Below the pieces are notes generated by a model that had not been told where the DNA came from, searched no databases, and saw nothing but the letters and a program-made list of their open reading frames with translations. DNA of 64,000 nt from Hyphomicrobiales bacterium (lineage in GTDB: Bacteria > Pseudomonadota > Alphaproteobacteria > Rickettsiales > JACKKO01), in assembly GCA_024236395.1 (NCBI GenBank), contig JACKKO010000002.1, positions 1 through 64,000 on the forward strand, in the 5' to 3' direction. Below, piece by piece: positions 7,992 to 17,799 of the stretch. Made by a program: the position numbers and the translations under genes. Within the stretch, counting starts at the first letter, position 1, and each line of letters opens with the position of its first letter.

Positions 7992-9491
7992 GTGGTTATG
8001 CAAGGTATTGCAACAGCTTTAGTTCAACTCACTGGCCAGGCAGGCGTCCCGCAAACGGGCACCAGCGCGGCAGGTACGCCTTTACAGGGCACGGCAGCTA
8101 TTACGGGAACACAAACACCCGTAGCGCAGCCGATCGTCAGCGGTGGTGCCGCTGAACAGTTCCTGCAGTTGCTACAGCAAGCCGGCACCCCCACCGTTAC
8201 CCCGGCAGGTGTGGAAACTCTCCAAAGCGTCAACCAAAAGCAGGAAACCACCCCTGACACGAATAACCCTGCTCTCAGCGCCTTCACCGCACTGGCATTG
8301 CAGGAAGGTATTCAGCAGGTTGGTAACAGCACCATTGATACGGAAAGCATTGAGAGTCTGCTGGAAGCAGCCGATCTCTCTAAGCTGACCGACGAAGAGT
8401 TACAGGCATTAAAAAATCTGCAAGCCAAACTGGCTGATACTTCAGCTGCAGCGCAGAATTCTGCACATGCTGATAAAAAGAATGCCCAGCCAGCAGCACA
8501 GGTGTCAGCAAACGATGATGAATCTATCCTCTCAATTCTCAGTAAAATTGCCAATCAGTCCATTCAGGTTAAGAATGCCTTAGACAATAGCAAGACGGAA
8601 AGCACGCCACTGGTTAGCAGCAAAGCAAATGCCCCAACATTACCAAACAGTAATGTCGGTACGCAGCCCAACGTACTGGTACAAGCCGCACAGGCATTCC
8701 GGGATGTTCAGGGTCAAAAAACACCGCAACAGGATGCGCAACATAGCACAGCCTCTCTTGGAAACGTCAGCGCGAACACTTCTCTCTCTGATCTGGCGAC
8801 ATCCGTCAGCGCGCCTGTTGCGGCCAGTAAATCCACAGCCGATAGCAACTCTGGCAGTGAACAAAAAGCCGGTAATGGCAATAATAATGGCCTGGTTATT
8901 AATCTCTGGCAATCTGCCTCCCAGTCTGAAGAAGGGGATAGTGCACTAGATAAGGCCGCAGCCAAAGCTATTGATGGCAATAATACAATAGATACTCCAC
9001 GCATCACCAGCTATGCGGCTACTCAGAAACTCTATGAAATGCAGCAACAACTGGTGGCTGATAAGCCCCTACCCTCACCAGCCGAACAGGTTAATGTTCG
9101 TATCCATCAGGCGCTACATGAGGGAAAAACCGATATTACCCTGAAGCTGGAACCGGCAGAACTGGGTAAGGTGGATATCCGGCTTGATATTGGCAGGGAC
9201 GGCATGGTGAAGGCACACATCATTGCCGAGCGCCCGGAAACACTTGAAATGCTACAACGCGATGCCCGCCAGCTTGAACGCGCATTATTAGATAATGGGC
9301 TGAAAGCGGATGCTGGCCAGATGAGTTTTAATCTGAAAGGCGACGGCGATCATACTCAGCAAATGAAAGAACAGCGCAACGTATTTGAGCAGTATCAAAA
9401 TGTGCGTATTCCAAATGAGGAAGAGGAAACCATACTGCAAGCACTCATAGCATACCGCCAGACCAGCGGCAGTATTGATTTACACGTATAG
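7992..9491 (+). CDS. fliK: Flagellar hook-length control protein FliK
   Basis: A 499-residue protein with a long low-complexity Gln/Ala/Ser/Thr region (residues 1-360), as in FliK rulers. A conserved carboxy-terminal Flg_hook domain follows at about residues 370-460, containing the pattern ITLKLEPAELGKVDIRLDI and AERPETLEMLQRDARQLERA. FliK measures hook length and switches the export gate from hook to filament substrates. It is the first gene of a fliK-flgD-flgE operon behind a sigma-54 promoter. The start is GTG at 7992 or the in-frame ATG two codons later; no strong ribosome site separates them. Confidence 0.9.
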   Translation: MVMQGIATALVQLTGQAGVPQTGTSAAGTPLQGTAAITGTQTPVAQPIVSGGAAEQFLQLLQQAGTPTVTPAGVETLQSVNQKQETTPDTNNPALSAFTALALQEGIQQVGNSTIDTESIESLLEAADLSKLTDEELQALKNLQAKLADTSAAAQNSAHADKKNAQPAAQVSANDDESILSILSKIANQSIQVKNALDNSKTESTPLVSSKANAPTLPNSNVGTQPNVLVQAAQAFRDVQGQKTPQQDAQHSTASLGNVSANTSLSDLATSVSAPVAASKSTADSNSGSEQKAGNGNNNGLVINLWQSASQSEEGDSALDKAAAKAIDGNNTIDTPRITSYAATQKLYEMQQQLVADKPLPSPAEQVNVRIHQALHEGKTDITLKLEPAELGKVDIRLDIGRDGMVKAHIIAERPETLEMLQRDARQLERALLDNGLKADAGQMSFNLKGDGDHTQQMKEQRNVFEQYQNVRIPNEEEETILQALIAYRQTSGSIDLHV

Positions 9492-9505
9492 AGGAAGAAG
9501 GCAAC

Positions 9506-10195
9506 ATGGTAGATATTAGCAATGTATTAGGGGCAGCAAGCGGCACAACCAGCGCTTATTCACAAAGTGATCGTTCGCTATCTGCACTTTCAGAGGATTT
9601 TGATAGTTTTCTGAAATTGTTGACCACGCAGCTGAAAAACCAGGATCCGACCGCCCCTCTGGATTCGAATGATTTCACTGACCAAGTCACGGCGTTCTCC
9701 GGTGTGGAGCAGCAAGTAAAGACCAACAAATATCTGGAACAATTGCTCACAATCCAGACCGGTTCCAAGCTAAGCAGTGCCGCATCGTTTATTGGCAAGT
9801 TTGCGGAAACGTCCAGTGATAAGGTGGTGATCGGCGAGGAAAATGGTGCTGAAATTGCTTATGAAGTAGATGGCACAGGCCTGGAAACCAATATCATCAT
9901 CACGAACGAACAGGGTATACAGGTATTTAATGGTAAAGGCAAAACGGAATCAGGCCGTCACGTGGGCTTCTGGGACGGTAATGATGACAGTGGAAACCGT
10001 GTTCCGGCAGGTATTTATACAGTGGAAGTTACTTCAAAATCCCTTGATGGCAATGTAGAAGACGTGACTTCCGTGTATACAAAGAATCTTGTCACTGGTG
10101 TCCAGCTTGGCGAAGGCGAAGAAGGTGTGAATTTGGTTCTGGCGGGTGATATTACCGTCCCGTTTGATCAGGTACGATACGTAACACAATATTAA
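9506..10195 (+). CDS. flgD: Flagellar hook cap / assembly scaffold FlgD
   Basis: A 229-residue protein preceded by GAGGAAGAAGGC. Residues about 25-85 hold the FlgD amino-terminal motif (FLKLLTTQLKNQDPTAPLDS, then FSGVEQQVKTN). The rest holds the FlgD Ig-like/tudor domain, with FWDGNDDSGNRVPAGIYTVE characteristic of the fold. FlgD caps the growing hook and allows FlgE to polymerise outside the outer membrane. It sits 14 bases after fliK and 33 bases before flgE. Confidence 0.95.
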   Translation: MVDISNVLGAASGTTSAYSQSDRSLSALSEDFDSFLKLLTTQLKNQDPTAPLDSNDFTDQVTAFSGVEQQVKTNKYLEQLLTIQTGSKLSSAASFIGKFAETSSDKVVIGEENGAEIAYEVDGTGLETNIIITNEQGIQVFNGKGKTESGRHVGFWDGNDDSGNRVPAGIYTVEVTSKSLDGNVEDVTSVYTKNLVTGVQLGEGEEGVNLVLAGDITVPFDQVRYVTQY

Positions 10196-10228
10196 TCATG
10201 TAGATAGCGGAAGAAGGAGAACTAACTT

Positions 10229-12337
10229 ATGAGTTTGTACGGTGCACTTTTTGCAGGGGTATCCGGGATTACCGCACAGGGGATCCGGATCGGTGTTATT
10301 TCCAACAACATCGCGAACATCAACACCACAGGGTATAAGGCCGGTGACGTGAGTTTCTCCTCACTGGTGACCGATACCTCAGAGGGTACAGGGGGTGGTG
10401 CAATTTCCAACAATCGCCCACTGGTTACACAGCAGGGTCTTATTCAGGCTACCGGGGTCAGTAGTGATATTGCCATTCAGGGTAGCGGCTTCCTGGTGGT
10501 TCGGGATGGCACGGACTCTACAAGTGACTATTTCTATACACGCGCTGGTTCCTTCCGCCAGGATAACCGTGGTAACTTTGTCAATGCTGCTGGTTATTTC
10601 CTACAAGCCTGGCCATTGGATACACAAGGCCGCCTGCCAGGCGAAACCGGAAACCTGAATACCACGTCTTCACAGTTGCTGCAAAGCTTGAAGACAGTAA
10701 ACACACGGGATGTTAGCGGTCTGGCGTTTGCCACCACCACGATCTCCATTGGAGCCAACCTGAACGCGGATACTACCGTTCTTGCGGGTGCTGGCGATTC
10801 GATTGACTTTGCCACTGGTGAAACAGCCAATGATGGTATTTCATCAACAGAAATTATCGTTCCGGATACTGACAGCGCCGGTTCAGATCTTACCACGGGA
10901 GATGTACTGACTATCTCTACCGGCTTAACGGGTGATTACACATTCACCTATGGTGGTTTTGCTGAGTCAGAAAACATCGCCACTGCGAACAGCGGTGCAG
11001 GTATTTTAGGCGCAACAACCACCACCGGAATTTTCAGCGGTGCAACCGATGGTGACTATTTCACTATTACCTATGATGGTACAGACTATGATTTCACGCT
11101 GAATAAAAGTAACCCGAACGTCAATAACAGCACCTTTAACAGCCTTGTGACATTAGCAGCAGCTATTGAAGATGTATCTGGCCTTACGGCACGTGTTGCA
11201 AATAACCGCCTATATGTATCCGCCGAAAATGCTAATGATGCATTTACCATTACCAACGGCACCGGAACCTTTATCTCTGAATTCCAGGCTGCCGGGGGTT
11301 TTGCCAGCGTTACTGCCAGTAGTGGCCGTTTCAATACGCTGGATGGTTTAAAAACAATCATTGATAATACCAATAACATCAGTGCCAGCCTGAGCAATCC
11401 CACAGGCGAAGCCACAATGCGGATTTACGCTGACGACCCTCTGGATACTATTCAATTTGTGAATACAACGGGCAATACCGGAAACATCCTGACGGCTACT
11501 GGCTTAACAGCCACGGAACTCAGCCCGGTTTATGATGCCACAGGTACTTCCGGCGACAACATGGCCTCCGGTACCATCAGCCCACACTTCAGCCGCAATA
11601 TCCGGGTTTACGACTCCAAAGGTACCGGCCATGATCTGCGGATGACATTCGTGAAGGTAGATAATAACAAATGGGCACTGGAAGTCTATGCAGCAACTGG
11701 CAGCGAGATTGCGGATTATGATGCAGATAGCCCACAACCCCTCGCTTATGGTACCGTGGAGTTTAACGGGGACGGCACACTGAATAACAAATCTTCAACG
11801 CTGGAGTCATTTGAAGTAATCTGGGCAAATGATGCCGTGCCAAGCACCATCCTACTGGATTTGGGGACGGAAGGGGAACCGGCTGGTACTTCAGGCGCTT
11901 CCTCCATCGGTCTGGCCGATGGTCTTAGCCAGTTTGCAGGCCCCTTCTCGGTACAGTTCGCTGAACAGGATGGTGCCGGGGCCGGCTCTCTGAATAACTT
12001 GGAAATTAACGCTGAAGGGCTGGTGATTGCCAACTTCGATAACGGGCAATCCCGTGCGGTATTCAAGATTCCACTGGCATCTTTCCCGAACGCAAACGGT
12101 TTGTTCTCACAACCTGGGAACGCTTACTCCCAGAGCGATGGATCGGGGGAATTTACCTTGAAAGAAGCCGGTGATCCGGGTGTGGGTGTGTTCTCGGTAG
12201 CAGCACTGGAAAGTGCCAACGTAGAACTGGCTGATGAATTGACAGAGATCATTATTGCCCAGCGAAGCTATCAGGCTGCGACAAAGGTGATTACCCTAGT
12301 TGACGAACTCCTGCAGGAACTCAACCGGAATACATAA
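10229..12337 (+). CDS. flgE: Flagellar hook protein FlgE
   Basis: A 702-residue hook subunit. The amino end (MSLYGALFAGVSGITAQG, then SNNIANINTTGYKA) and carboxy end (LADELTEIIIAQRSYQAATK) are the conserved coiled-coil-forming segments of rod/hook axial proteins. The central 550 residues are Thr/Ser/Gly-rich and variable, with flagellin-hook-like repeats. It is longer than the enteric FlgE (about 400 residues), with a large surface-exposed middle. GAAGGAGAAC precedes the ATG. It is the last gene of the operon and is followed by a terminator. Confidence 0.95.
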   Translation: MSLYGALFAGVSGITAQGIRIGVISNNIANINTTGYKAGDVSFSSLVTDTSEGTGGGAISNNRPLVTQQGLIQATGVSSDIAIQGSGFLVVRDGTDSTSDYFYTRAGSFRQDNRGNFVNAAGYFLQAWPLDTQGRLPGETGNLNTTSSQLLQSLKTVNTRDVSGLAFATTTISIGANLNADTTVLAGAGDSIDFATGETANDGISSTEIIVPDTDSAGSDLTTGDVLTISTGLTGDYTFTYGGFAESENIATANSGAGILGATTTTGIFSGATDGDYFTITYDGTDYDFTLNKSNPNVNNSTFNSLVTLAAAIEDVSGLTARVANNRLYVSAENANDAFTITNGTGTFISEFQAAGGFASVTASSGRFNTLDGLKTIIDNTNNISASLSNPTGEATMRIYADDPLDTIQFVNTTGNTGNILTATGLTATELSPVYDATGTSGDNMASGTISPHFSRNIRVYDSKGTGHDLRMTFVKVDNNKWALEVYAATGSEIADYDADSPQPLAYGTVEFNGDGTLNNKSSTLESFEVIWANDAVPSTILLDLGTEGEPAGTSGASSIGLADGLSQFAGPFSVQFAEQDGAGAGSLNNLEINAEGLVIANFDNGQSRAVFKIPLASFPNANGLFSQPGNAYSQSDGSGEFTLKEAGDPGVGVFSVAALESANVELADELTEIIIAQRSYQAATKVITLVDELLQELNRNT

Positions 12338-12356
12338 CAGTTTCTTGTTGCCTCTC

Positions 12357-12397
12357 AAGGGGTGGTCGGGTTTCTCGGTCACCCCTTTCTTTTTTAT
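12357..12397 (+). terminator. Terminator after flgE
   Basis: Stem AAGGGGTG / CACCCCTT with a 15-base loop followed by a T-rich run (TTCTTTTTT). It ends the flagellar operon. Confidence 0.8.
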
Positions 12398-12419
12398 TTG
12401 GCAACGCTATGATGGCGGC

Positions 12420-13409
12420 ATGGAATACGCGATTGCATTTTTCTGTGCTGCCACCCTTACCGGGGCTATCGTCCCGTACCTTATTCGCTTTCTCCACGCA
12501 CGCCAGGTGATGGACATCCCCAACGCACGGAGCAACCATACCCTCCCTACCCCGCGTGGTGGCGGGCTGGCAGTCATCCCTGCCATTGTGATTGTCAGTG
12601 GGTGCTTTGCCCTGTGGCAACATAGCGTGAACCATGACCTGCTTATCCTGCTGACAGCAGTCACCACCCTGGCACTTATCTCATTTTTAGATGATCTGTA
12701 CAACCTGAGTGCCGTTCTACGTCTGATAATTCAGATCGTCGTTATTAGCGCCTGCACCTTTCTGCTTTTCCCCACGATTTCCATCACCAATGGGTATTTG
12801 CCGCCTATTCTGGAAAAACTGATCCTGATTGGCACCTGGCTGTGGTTTGTGAATCTCTATAACTTCATGGACGGGATTGATGGCATCACCGGTTCCGAAA
12901 CATTGCTGCTGGGACTAGGAAGCGCTGTTATCCTGATGAATCACCAGCAGCTTGGTATCCCACTGATTGTAGCCTTCCCGGTTGCCGGGGCGGCGCTGGG
13001 GTTCCTGGTCTGGAATTGGCACCCGGCCAAAATCTTCCTGGGCGATGTGGGCAGTATTCCGCTGGGTTTTTTGGTGGGGTGGCTGATGCTCAGCCTGGCG
13101 GATCATGGTTACTGGACAGCGGCGATGCTGCTACCCGCTTATTACCTGGCCGATAGCAGCCTGACGTTACTGCGTCGCCTGCTGGCCGGGAAACCAATAT
13201 GGAAGCCACATTCCGAGCATTTTTACCAGCAGGCGATTCGTAAAGGCCTCTCCCACCACCGCGTGACACTTACCGTGGCCACCACCGGGCTAGGGCTGTG
13301 GCTTCTCGGCTTCGCCTCCACCTACTGGCCGCAGGAAAGCACCGCCCTGCTCTTTACGGCTGGCTTACTCGTGTGTTACGTGTTATTCCGTTTTCGCAGT
13401 TTGAAATAA
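12420..13409 (+). CDS. WbpL/WecA-type membrane sugar-phosphate transferase
   Basis: A 329-residue polytopic membrane protein of the MraY/WecA family (glycosyltransferase 4). Conserved loops are visible: RSNHTLPTPRGGG near the start, the catalytic Asp pair in FLDDLYNLS, NLYNFMDGIDGITG, FLGDVGSIPLGFL, and the His-rich end HSEHFYQQAIRKGLSHHRVT. It should transfer an N-acetyl-aminosugar phosphate to undecaprenyl phosphate at the inner membrane, starting O-antigen or capsule units. The frame is open further upstream, but the ATG at 12420 begins the first membrane helix, and the longer part overlaps flgE and its terminator. The next gene is WbpM-like, the usual partner. Confidence 0.85.
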   Translation: MEYAIAFFCAATLTGAIVPYLIRFLHARQVMDIPNARSNHTLPTPRGGGLAVIPAIVIVSGCFALWQHSVNHDLLILLTAVTTLALISFLDDLYNLSAVLRLIIQIVVISACTFLLFPTISITNGYLPPILEKLILIGTWLWFVNLYNFMDGIDGITGSETLLLGLGSAVILMNHQQLGIPLIVAFPVAGAALGFLVWNWHPAKIFLGDVGSIPLGFLVGWLMLSLADHGYWTAAMLLPAYYLADSSLTLLRRLLAGKPIWKPHSEHFYQQAIRKGLSHHRVTLTVATTGLGLWLLGFASTYWPQESTALLFTAGLLVCYVLFRFRSLK

Positions 13410-13422
13410 CGCGAAGGGTCCC

Positions 13423-15279
13423 ATGCTTTCCGCATTCCGCAAACCATATATCGCCGCCTTGCATGATATGCTGATGGCCGCTGGCAGTTTCCTGCTCTCG
13501 CTCTATCTGCGCCTTGGTAGCCAGTTTGATATTCATGATCCTTTCCTGCAGCCCGCCCTGATGATTTTCACCGGCGTATGCACCGGCGTATTTCTGATGA
13601 TGGGGTTATATAAAGGGATGTGGCGTTACGCCTCCATTCCCGACCTTATCGCCCTGACAAAGGCCGTTACCCTGGCAATCCTGCTCTTCCTGCCGGTGAT
13701 GTTCCTGTTTAACCGGCTGGAAGGCATGCCGCGCTCCGTGGTATTTATCAACTGGTTTGTACTGCTGGCAATGCTGGGCGGCCCGCGCTTCCTCTACCGC
13801 ATGCTAAAAGACCGAACGCTCCGTATCGACATGAAGAGCAACCCGGCGCGACGCATCCCTGTACTAGTGATTGGTATTAATGACTTTACCGAGGCCTTTC
13901 TACGCCATACCGGCCAGCGCAAAACCAGTGAGTATGAGGTAGTGGCACTGGTGGATGTCCACGGCGAACAGGTCGGGCGGCAAATGCACCATATCCCCAT
14001 TTTCGGCAATATTGATACACTTGGAAAGATGCTGGAAAAGCTCCGCCGAAAAGGCAAATCACCGCAGAAAATCGTCATTGCCCCGGACAGTATTGAGGGC
14101 AATGCCCTGAAGCAGATTCTTGCGCTGGCCGAAGAACATGGGTTAACGGTTGCTCGCCTGCCCCGCGTCACCGAGCTTTATGATCCACAGCAGGATTCCG
14201 TGCCCTTGCGTCCCATCGCCATTGAGGATTTGCTGGGGCGTGCCCAGAATACACTGGATCGCTCTGGCCCCAAAACGCTCATAAAAGGGAAAACCGTGCT
14301 GGTGACCGGCGGTGGCGGCACCATTGGCGGAGAGCTTTGCCGCCAGATTGCTGGCTACTCCCCTGCTCAGCTCGTGGTTTACGAACATTCCGAGCATAAC
14401 CTCTATTGCATTGATAAAGAGCTACGTCAGTCTTTTTCTTCACTCGATCTGATACCGGTGATTGGCGATGTACGTGATAAAAAACGTCTGGAAGAGACCG
14501 TTGAACGCACTGCCCCGGATATTATCTTCCATGCGGCAGCACTCAAGCATGTCCCATTGGCGGAAATAAACCCACTGGAAACCGCCACTACCAACATTAT
14601 CGGCACCCGGAATGTGGCCGATGCCTGCATTCAGCACAACGTCAAACTCATGGTGATGATCTCCACCGATAAAGCCGTTTCCCCCAGCAGTGTGATGGGT
14701 GCCAGCAAACGTGCTGCCGAATGTTATATCCAGGCGCTGGATCAGTCCCGCAAGGCAGGCAAAACCAAATTCGCCACTGTGCGCTTTGGGAATGTACTGG
14801 GTTCCAGCGGCTCCGTGGTACCGCTATTCCATCAACAACTGGAACAGGGTGGCCCGCTGACCGTTACCCACCCGGATATGAAACGCTACTTCATGACCGT
14901 GCGCGAAGCCGTGGAACTGGTATTACAGGCCGCACATCTGCGTTATGATAGTGAAAGCGTGGAAAGCTCTATCTATGTGCTGGATATGGGCGAGCCGGTC
15001 TATATCCGGGATATGGCCGAACAAATGATCCGTTTGGCCGGGCTGACCCCCTATAAAGATATTCAGATTATCTATAGCGGCATTCGCCCCGGCGAAAAGC
15101 TGGAAGAAACCCTCTTCGACCCACGTGAAGACCAGCGCAATACCCCCCTGACAGGCGTGCAGCTGGCGGTCGCCCGGAATCAAAAGCTCTCCAGCATTCA
15201 AAGTTATATTAAAAAACTGGAAAAATCCCCGAAAGAGGAAAAAATCATGCCATTATTACTGGATATGATAAACAATTAG
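13423..15279 (+). CDS. WbpM/CapD-type membrane NDP-sugar 4,6-dehydratase
   Basis: A 618-residue protein. Four hydrophobic segments occupy residues 1-115 and a nucleotide-binding domain (RIPVLVIGIN region) lies at about 135-270. The extended SDR dehydratase domain starts at the Rossmann motif VTGGGGTIGGELCRQ (about 290). The active site shows STDKA and MGASKRAAE, that is Met in place of the usual Tyr of the YxxxK pair, as in WbpM/PglF/FlaA1. It should convert UDP-GlcNAc to the 4-keto-6-deoxy intermediate for QuiNAc or bacillosamine-type sugars. It lies 13 bases after the WbpL-like gene and the two form a small operon. Confidence 0.85.
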   Translation: MLSAFRKPYIAALHDMLMAAGSFLLSLYLRLGSQFDIHDPFLQPALMIFTGVCTGVFLMMGLYKGMWRYASIPDLIALTKAVTLAILLFLPVMFLFNRLEGMPRSVVFINWFVLLAMLGGPRFLYRMLKDRTLRIDMKSNPARRIPVLVIGINDFTEAFLRHTGQRKTSEYEVVALVDVHGEQVGRQMHHIPIFGNIDTLGKMLEKLRRKGKSPQKIVIAPDSIEGNALKQILALAEEHGLTVARLPRVTELYDPQQDSVPLRPIAIEDLLGRAQNTLDRSGPKTLIKGKTVLVTGGGGTIGGELCRQIAGYSPAQLVVYEHSEHNLYCIDKELRQSFSSLDLIPVIGDVRDKKRLEETVERTAPDIIFHAAALKHVPLAEINPLETATTNIIGTRNVADACIQHNVKLMVMISTDKAVSPSSVMGASKRAAECYIQALDQSRKAGKTKFATVRFGNVLGSSGSVVPLFHQQLEQGGPLTVTHPDMKRYFMTVREAVELVLQAAHLRYDSESVESSIYVLDMGEPVYIRDMAEQMIRLAGLTPYKDIQIIYSGIRPGEKLEETLFDPREDQRNTPLTGVQLAVARNQKLSSIQSYIKKLEKSPKEEKIMPLLLDMINN

Positions 15280-15286
15280 AAAATAG

Positions 15287-15910
15287 CTACTCATCCGCGT
15301 ATTTTATGGAACATCCATAAGGCGGTATCACAGGCAATACCACTTCTTCACCATCCAGCATGGCATCAAGCGCGGCGGCCACATAATTTTGCGCGTGCTT
15401 CACATCGGCCTTGTCCGCTGTCGGCGTATCATCAATGGCTCCCTGATAGGCCAGGATACCATCCGCATCAATGATATAGATGTGCGGGGTTGTTTTTGCT
15501 TTAAACATACGGCCAATTCCACCTTCTGGGTCTAAACCTACTGCTGTGGCAAAGGATTTTACCTCTCGCTGATTTTCCAACGCTTCTTCCGGCGTCATAT
15601 AGCCCTGCTTCCCCGGTGCAGAGGAAATAATGCTCAGCCACACGACACCTAAATCCGTATATTCTTTCTGCAGAGCCTGCATATTACCAGTCTCATAATG
15701 CTTACGCACATAGGGGCAGTCCTTATTATACCATTCTAATACAACAATTTTCCCACGATGCTCCGCCAGCGAGAACGTTTCCCCGTTGGAAGTCGGAAGC
15801 GTGAAAATCGGAGCTTCCATCCCCACCGCTACCCAGCCTTGCGCCCCCGCTAACGACGAGCTAGCACATAACACAATGAAACATAGTGTTTTTAACCAGA
15901 TACCGCGCAT
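15287..15910 (-). CDS. Secreted thioredoxin-fold redoxin (AhpC/TSA type)
   Basis: A 207-residue protein with a signal peptide (MRGIWLKTLCFIVLCASSSL, cleavage near AGA). The redoxin domain follows: GMEAPIFTLPTSNGETFSL, VVLEWYNKDCPYVRKHY with the peroxidatic-type Cys, then TTPHIYIIDADG. The end PPYGCSIKYA is typical of this redoxin group. The ATG at 15910 is chosen because AAGGGAA lies five bases upstream; a longer frame of eight codons is less likely. Probable periplasmic peroxiredoxin-like or thiol protein. It converges with the WbpM-like gene. Confidence 0.8.
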   Translation of the reverse strand: MRGIWLKTLCFIVLCASSSLAGAQGWVAVGMEAPIFTLPTSNGETFSLAEHRGKIVVLEWYNKDCPYVRKHYETGNMQALQKEYTDLGVVWLSIISSAPGKQGYMTPEEALENQREVKSFATAVGLDPEGGIGRMFKAKTTPHIYIIDADGILAYQGAIDDTPTADKADVKHAQNYVAAALDAMLDGEEVVLPVIPPYGCSIKYADE

Positions 15911-16051
15911 GATATTCCCTTCTTTACAGGCCAATTTTTCCTGCTATACAATATTTTACCCTACAACTCAATTAATATTAGTTATTTCATTATATTTCAG
16001 TTGATAATTGATTATATATGAAGTAATAAGTCACTTTCTCTTGGGGGAGAG

Positions 16052-16450
16052 ATGATGCAAAAGAAGAATTTTGATCAGATAGAAATTGGCAAGCGTTATA
16101 TTGCGCGTGACGGCAAGGAATACACCTGTGTTGCCCGTAACCCGTACTACGATGAGCAGTATCCCAATGATGAGTTTGTCTGCATTGAAAAAGATACTGG
16201 TACGGCTATGTATGTAGGAAAATCAGGAAACTGGCGCGCCAGCGGACGTGATTCCCGCAACGACCTGATCCGTGAACTTCGTCCACCGGTACGGCGTTGG
16301 GTTAATATCTATCGTCACAACGGCAATCTCTATCAGGTGGGTGGGCTGACACAGGAAAAGAAACGGCTGGCCGACCACGTCATTGCCAAATATGGCAAAC
16401 GCGTTGCCTGCATTCCCATCGAATTCTATGAAGGTGAAGGGCTGGAATAG
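16052..16450 (+). CDS. Conserved-looking hypothetical protein
   Basis: A 132-residue soluble protein with a strong ribosome site (GGGGGAGAG); the start may be the first or the second of two adjacent ATG codons. It is rich in Tyr, Arg and Asp and seems to hold two related short beta motifs: GKRYIARDGKEYTCVARNPY, and later VNIYRHNGNLYQVGGLTQ. No family is recognised and there is no signal peptide. It stands between the redoxin and the DUF481 gene. Confidence 0.6.
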   Translation: MMQKKNFDQIEIGKRYIARDGKEYTCVARNPYYDEQYPNDEFVCIEKDTGTAMYVGKSGNWRASGRDSRNDLIRELRPPVRRWVNIYRHNGNLYQVGGLTQEKKRLADHVIAKYGKRVACIPIEFYEGEGLE

Positions 16451-16515
16451 GCCAAAAATCTTGATTTGATGTTAAAAACGCGTATTCTGCTCCGATCAAA
16501 CCAGAAGGAGCCCTC

Positions 16516-17451
16516 ATGCATTATATCGTCCGAATGTCTCTCTTTGGCATTGCCCTTACTGTAAGCGCCCATGCGTTTGGCGCCGAACTGCCGAATACAT
16601 TGAAAGAAGCGCTCAGTTCGGCTCATGCGACAGGTAATGAATTTGTCCTGAGTGCAACGCTTGCTCAGGCCAAAACCATGCAACCTCAGCTTTCTGGTAC
16701 CATTGATGCCTATATTCAATCGCTGAATACTACAAAACAAACTGCATCCGCAGAGGAATTAGCGGCACTTGCCCCGTCTGCCGGAAAAGCCAGGGAGGAA
16801 ACAAAAAAAGAAAAAGACTGGAAAGGCTCCGTTGAACTGGGGGCAAACTACCAGCGCGGGAACTCCGAAGAAGATTCACTGCATTTTGCCGGTACGCTCG
16901 ATTATCTGCTGGGAAAATGGGAAAATATCTTTAAAGCATCGGCTGATAGCGCCAAACAATCCACTACGCGCTTGAGTGAGGAATACCGCGCCAATAACCA
17001 GCTACGTCGTAATCTGACGGATCGCGATTATGTTTTTGGGGAACTGGATTACGTGAATGATCGTTTCAGCGGGTATAATTATCGCGTTTCTGAGTTGCTG
17101 GGTTATGGCCGTAAAATTTATGTCTCCGATACGATGGAACTGGTTGGTGAGGCTGCACTTGGTGCACGTCAGAGCGAGCTGACCGACGGCTCGGATGAAA
17201 GTACCATGGTCGGTAAAATGAAAGGCACATTTGACTGGAAAATGACCGATACTCTCTCCTTCCAGCAGGAGATGGGCACGGAGATTGGTGGCGATGCCGT
17301 AATCTCGCACTCCCACACGGGCTTAAAATCCAGCCTTTCAGAAGCGCTCTACCTGAAACTGGGCGTGGATGTGGAACATATCGACGATGCCGCGCCGGGA
17401 CGTAAACATATCGACACTAAAACCAGCCTGACCATTGGCTATGATTTTTAA
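16516..17451 (+). CDS. DUF481-family outer-membrane beta-barrel protein
   Basis: A 311-residue protein with a signal peptide (residues 1-24, ending AFGAE), a helical linker to about residue 95, and a carboxy-terminal barrel. The barrel shows the DUF481/YdiY pattern: SVELGANYQRGNSEEDSLHF, a paired strand RDYVFGELDYVNDRFSGYNY, and a final strand ending in Phe (TSLTIGYDF), as needed for BAM insertion. Such proteins include salt-induced outer-membrane proteins of unknown role. AGAAGGAGCCC precedes the ATG. Confidence 0.8.
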   Translation: MHYIVRMSLFGIALTVSAHAFGAELPNTLKEALSSAHATGNEFVLSATLAQAKTMQPQLSGTIDAYIQSLNTTKQTASAEELAALAPSAGKAREETKKEKDWKGSVELGANYQRGNSEEDSLHFAGTLDYLLGKWENIFKASADSAKQSTTRLSEEYRANNQLRRNLTDRDYVFGELDYVNDRFSGYNYRVSELLGYGRKIYVSDTMELVGEAALGARQSELTDGSDESTMVGKMKGTFDWKMTDTLSFQQEMGTEIGGDAVISHSHTGLKSSLSEALYLKLGVDVEHIDDAAPGRKHIDTKTSLTIGYDF

Positions 17452-17460
17452 GGAGAAAGC

Positions 17461-17751
17461 ATGGTAGAAGAAGACTTGAAAAATAACCCGTATATGAACA
17501 TGTCAAAGACTACCTTAATAGAAACATATCGTAGGGCATTAGATACCTATCAAAACTTTTTAATAAAAGTAAGTGCCGAGTGTGGGCCTGATGCAAAGGC
17601 GGAGGATGTAAGACAAGCTGTACTTAAGCATCGTGACCGGTATATATACGAAATAGACCCCAGGTTATCAGAGGCGTATCATAAACAAATAAAAGCAACC
17701 GATCTGGAAAAATACTCAGAGGAAAGAGGCTCAGCAAGGTGGTCCCGCTAA
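17461..17751 (+). CDS. Small hypothetical protein
   Basis: A 96-residue charged, helical protein (SKTTLIETYRRALDTYQNFL, EDVRQAVLKHRDRYIYEIDP) with no recognised domain. AAGGAGAAAGC precedes the ATG, nine bases after the DUF481 stop, so it is probably cotranscribed. Its codon use is more AT-rich than the flanking genes, which could mean later acquisition. Confidence 0.5.
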   Translation: MVEEDLKNNPYMNMSKTTLIETYRRALDTYQNFLIKVSAECGPDAKAEDVRQAVLKHRDRYIYEIDPRLSEAYHKQIKATDLEKYSEERGSARWSR

Positions 17752-17799
17752 GTGAGGCATTTCCTTTTGATCTAAGATTGGATAGTATGCCCGCGCATA